From Peptococcaceae bacterium (lineage in GTDB: Bacteria > Bacillota > Desulfotomaculia > Desulfotomaculales > UBA12532): a DNA stretch of 7,863 nt. The translations under genes were made by a program, and so were the position numbers. The notes below the pieces were generated by a model. That model saw nothing but the letters and a program-made list of their open reading frames with translations, did not search any database and was not told the origin of the DNA. The stretch spans positions 1 to 7,863 of the forward strand of contig DMDP01000104.1 in NCBI GenBank assembly GCA_003445475.1. Reading direction: 5' to 3'. Of this stretch, positions 6,274-7,863 are shown in pieces (the first letter of the stretch is position 1; every line of letters starts with the position of its first letter).

Positions 6274-7617
6274 CTAAGCACGCACGGCACGTGAACGCGT
6301 TTCCTCGCGCTGAAGACGCGCGGGGATGACATCATTTCTAATCAGATCTTCGTACGACTCACGCATAACGATAACGTCCGGCTGTCCCCGGTAGACTGTA
6401 ATGACGGCCGGGCGCGGGAACCGGTTGTAGTTCATGGCCATCGCGTAATTGTAGGCGCCCGTACACGGGATGGCAAGTATATCGCCGGGTTCCGGAAGAG
6501 GAAGACCGGCGTCCCACACAAGGATGTCTCCCGACTCACAGTACTTGCCGGCGATGGTTACCGTACACGCGGGCAAATCGTGCATCTTGTTGGCGATGGC
6601 CGCTTCGTACCTTGCCTGGTAAAGTGCCGGCCGCAGGTTATCGCCCATGCCCCCGTCGACCGTCACGTAGGTCCGCACCCCACGGATTTCCTTGACTGCC
6701 CCTACGGTATACAGGGTTGTCCCGGCCGGGCTTACTATTGATCTCCCGGGTTCGACCAGTATCCTGGGTACTTTCATCCCGAGTTCGGAGGCAGTCTCGG
6801 AAACCGCTTCAATGATCGTGTTGGCGTAATCTTCGATGCTCGGCGGTGTGTCTCCTTCGACATAATAGACGCCAAGGCCGCCCCCCAGGTTGATCTCCTC
6901 CGGCACCCAACCGGTGGCCTGGTAGGCGACACGCGCGAACTCCAGGACAGCACGGGCGGCCGCTGCAAAGGGCGCGGTCTCAAAAATCTGGGAGCCAATG
7001 TGACAGTGCAGACCGTGCAGCTCTATGCCGGGTGAAGCAAGGGCCTGCCGGACGCCCTCAAGGGCCTGACCGGTTTCGATGGGGAAACCGAATTTAGAGT
7101 CGATCTGTCCGGTCATGATGTACTTATGGGTGTGGGCCTCGATGCCCGGCGTCAAGCGCAGGCAGATATGGGCCTTCCGCCCTGTGGCCTGGGTGGCCCG
7201 AGAGATCAGCTCCAGTTCGTACAGGTTATCGACCATAAAGCGGTGAATGCCGGCTTCCAGAGCCATACGGATTTCGGCCGGCGACTTGTTGTTACCGTGG
7301 AAGTAGATGCGGGAGGGTGGAAAACCGGCTCGGAGGGCCGTGTGCAGTTCCCCCCCGGAAGCAACGTCGAGGGACAGACCTTCTTCCTCGATGACGCGGC
7401 AGATCGCCGTGGTGAGGAAGGCCTTGCCGGCGTAGATCACCTCGGCATTGTCCGCCCTGGCGAAGGCCTCCCGGTAGCGGCGGCATCTGGCACGCAAGTG
7501 CTCTTCATCGATGATGTAGAGGGGTGTCCCGTAACGGCGGGCCAAGTCAACCGTATCGCAACCCCCGATGAAGAGGTGCCCCTGCGAACCGATTTCCATG
7601 GTGCCCCGTAACCGCAA
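6274..7617 (-). CDS. lysA: Diaminopimelate decarboxylase
   Basis: This PLP enzyme removes CO2 from meso-diaminopimelate to give L-lysine, the last step of lysine synthesis, in the cytoplasm. The 447-residue length fits the alanine racemase-fold group IV decarboxylases. The PLP-binding lysine is K65 in YAGKAF. HCHIGSQI (204-211), the phosphate-binding GGGLGV (245-250) and EPGRSIV (289-295) follow. KYCESGD (358-364) carries the active-site cysteine C360, given by the partner subunit of the dimer. GAYNYAMAMNYN (387-398) contains the PLP-contacting tyrosine. The start is TTG at 7617, preceded by GGGAGGT at 7-base spacing. An ATG six codons later (7599) has a poorer site but cannot be excluded. 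The gene lies 23 bases after the TrpB2 gene and 35 before the fusion gene, in the same presumed transcript. No lysine riboswitch is possible in so short a gap. Confidence 0.97.
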   Translation of the reverse strand: MRLRGTMEIGSQGHLFIGGCDTVDLARRYGTPLYIIDEEHLRARCRRYREAFARADNAEVIYAGKAFLTTAICRVIEEEGLSLDVASGGELHTALRAGFPPSRIYFHGNNKSPAEIRMALEAGIHRFMVDNLYELELISRATQATGRKAHICLRLTPGIEAHTHKYIMTGQIDSKFGFPIETGQALEGVRQALASPGIELHGLHCHIGSQIFETAPFAAAARAVLEFARVAYQATGWVPEEINLGGGLGVYYVEGDTPPSIEDYANTIIEAVSETASELGMKVPRILVEPGRSIVSPAGTTLYTVGAVKEIRGVRTYVTVDGGMGDNLRPALYQARYEAAIANKMHDLPACTVTIAGKYCESGDILVWDAGLPLPEPGDILAIPCTGAYNYAMAMNYNRFPRPAVITVYRGQPDVIVMRESYEDLIRNDVIPARLQREETRSRAVRA

Positions 7618-7624
7618 CTCTGGA

Positions 7625-7631
7625 ACCTCCC
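7625..7631 (-). promoter_or_regulatory. Ribosome binding site that fixes the lysA TTG start
   Basis: GGGAGGT on the minus strand lies 7 bases before TTG 7617. The alternative ATG at 7599 has only a GGGG four bases upstream, so the TTG start is preferred. Confidence 0.7.
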
Positions 7632-7640
7632 GGTCCTCGC

Positions 7641-7863
7641 TTAAACCTCAGGCAGGGAAGCCATAGCTTCCTGCAACTTCTCTTCCGACAGCGGCACGTC
7701 CTGCATGTTTCCGGCGAGATAGGCGTCGTAAGCGGCCAGGTCGAAGTGCCCGTGCCCGCTCAGGTTGAAGACGATGGTTTTCGCCTCGCCCGCTTCGCGG
7801 CAGGCCACGGCTTGGTCGATGGCGCACTTGATGGCGTGCGCCGACTCCGGCGCCGGGACAATT
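7641..7863 (-). CDS. TrpB2-like tryptophan synthase beta subunit, C-terminal end (runs off the window)
   Basis: Only the last 73 codons are present; the gene continues past the right edge. The sequence [18 protein letters not shown], then [21 protein letters not shown] and a short acidic tail ending in PEV before TAA, is typical of the TrpB2 class (the longer, TrpB-like PLP enzymes) and not of the TrpB1 partner of TrpA. In TrpB enzymes the glutamate and serine of PAxESAHA and the SGHGHFD segment lie at the PLP/active-site side of the C-terminal domain. TrpB2 proteins make tryptophan from indole and serine, often without TrpA. The PLP lysine is outside the window and cannot be checked. The gene precedes lysA by 23 bases and probably shares its transcript. 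Confidence 0.88.
   Translation of the reverse strand, partial: IVPAPESAHAIKCAIDQAVACREAGEAKTIVFNLSGHGHFDLAAYDAYLAGNMQDVPLSEEKLQEAMASLPEV

Noticed and set aside
5738..6277. 179-codon plus-strand open frame opposite the DHH domain
   Set aside because: Completely antisense to a well-supported conserved domain; no start signals or known motifs.
7126..7611. 161-codon plus-strand open frame opposite lysA
   Set aside because: Shadow of lysA with no recognisable product.
7618..7640. GGACC/GGTTCC partial symmetry between trpB2 and lysA
   Set aside because: Imperfect, very short, no T tract, and overlaps the lysA ribosome binding site; not a supported terminator.

Overview
The window comes from an endospore-forming Gram-positive bacterium, most likely an anaerobic Clostridia of the Desulfotomaculum/Pelotomaculum/Moorella type. 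The reasons are the sporulation genes (spmA, spmB, a gerW/ytfJ homologue), strong AGGAGG-type ribosome binding sites with many TTG/GTG starts, GC-rich DNA, and a DHH-CBS-CBS-tRNA nucleotidyltransferase fusion of a kind I associate with these lineages. This assignment is inferred from gene content and is not a species identification.

Every supported gene lies on the minus strand, so transcription runs from high to low coordinates. In that order: the 3' end of a TrpB2-like tryptophan synthase beta gene (7641-7863), lysA (6274-7617), the 884-residue DHH/CBS/nucleotidyltransferase fusion (3584-6238), an M50 membrane metalloprotease (2992-3609), trpS (1992-2966), a DUF2953 membrane-anchored protein (1368-1979), a GerW/YtfJ sporulation protein (896-1276), spmA (215-802) and the 5' part of spmB (1-212). 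There is no intergenic gap over 100 bases, no RNA gene, no mobile element and no convincing rho-independent terminator.

The right-hand part (trpB2 to DUF2953) looks like one tightly packed housekeeping transcript: gaps are 12-35 bases, and the M50 gene probably overlaps the gene before it. It covers amino acid supply (Trp, Lys), tRNA charging and RNA metabolism. The left-hand part is a sporulation module. It appears to start at a forespore-type (sigma-F/sigma-G) promoter just before gerW, and this promoter also settles the gerW start codon. The spmA leader contains a perfect 9-bp inverted repeat that would bury the spmA ribosome binding site, and spmB follows spmA by 2 bases.

The most unusual observation is in the fusion protein. 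Its DHH phosphoesterase half keeps all expected metal ligands, but its nucleotidyltransferase half appears to have lost two of three catalytic carboxylates (Asn497 and Ser541), which suggests a pseudo-nucleotidyltransferase. TrpS also carries a four-cysteine pattern very close to that of the [4Fe-4S] TrpRS of Thermotoga maritima.
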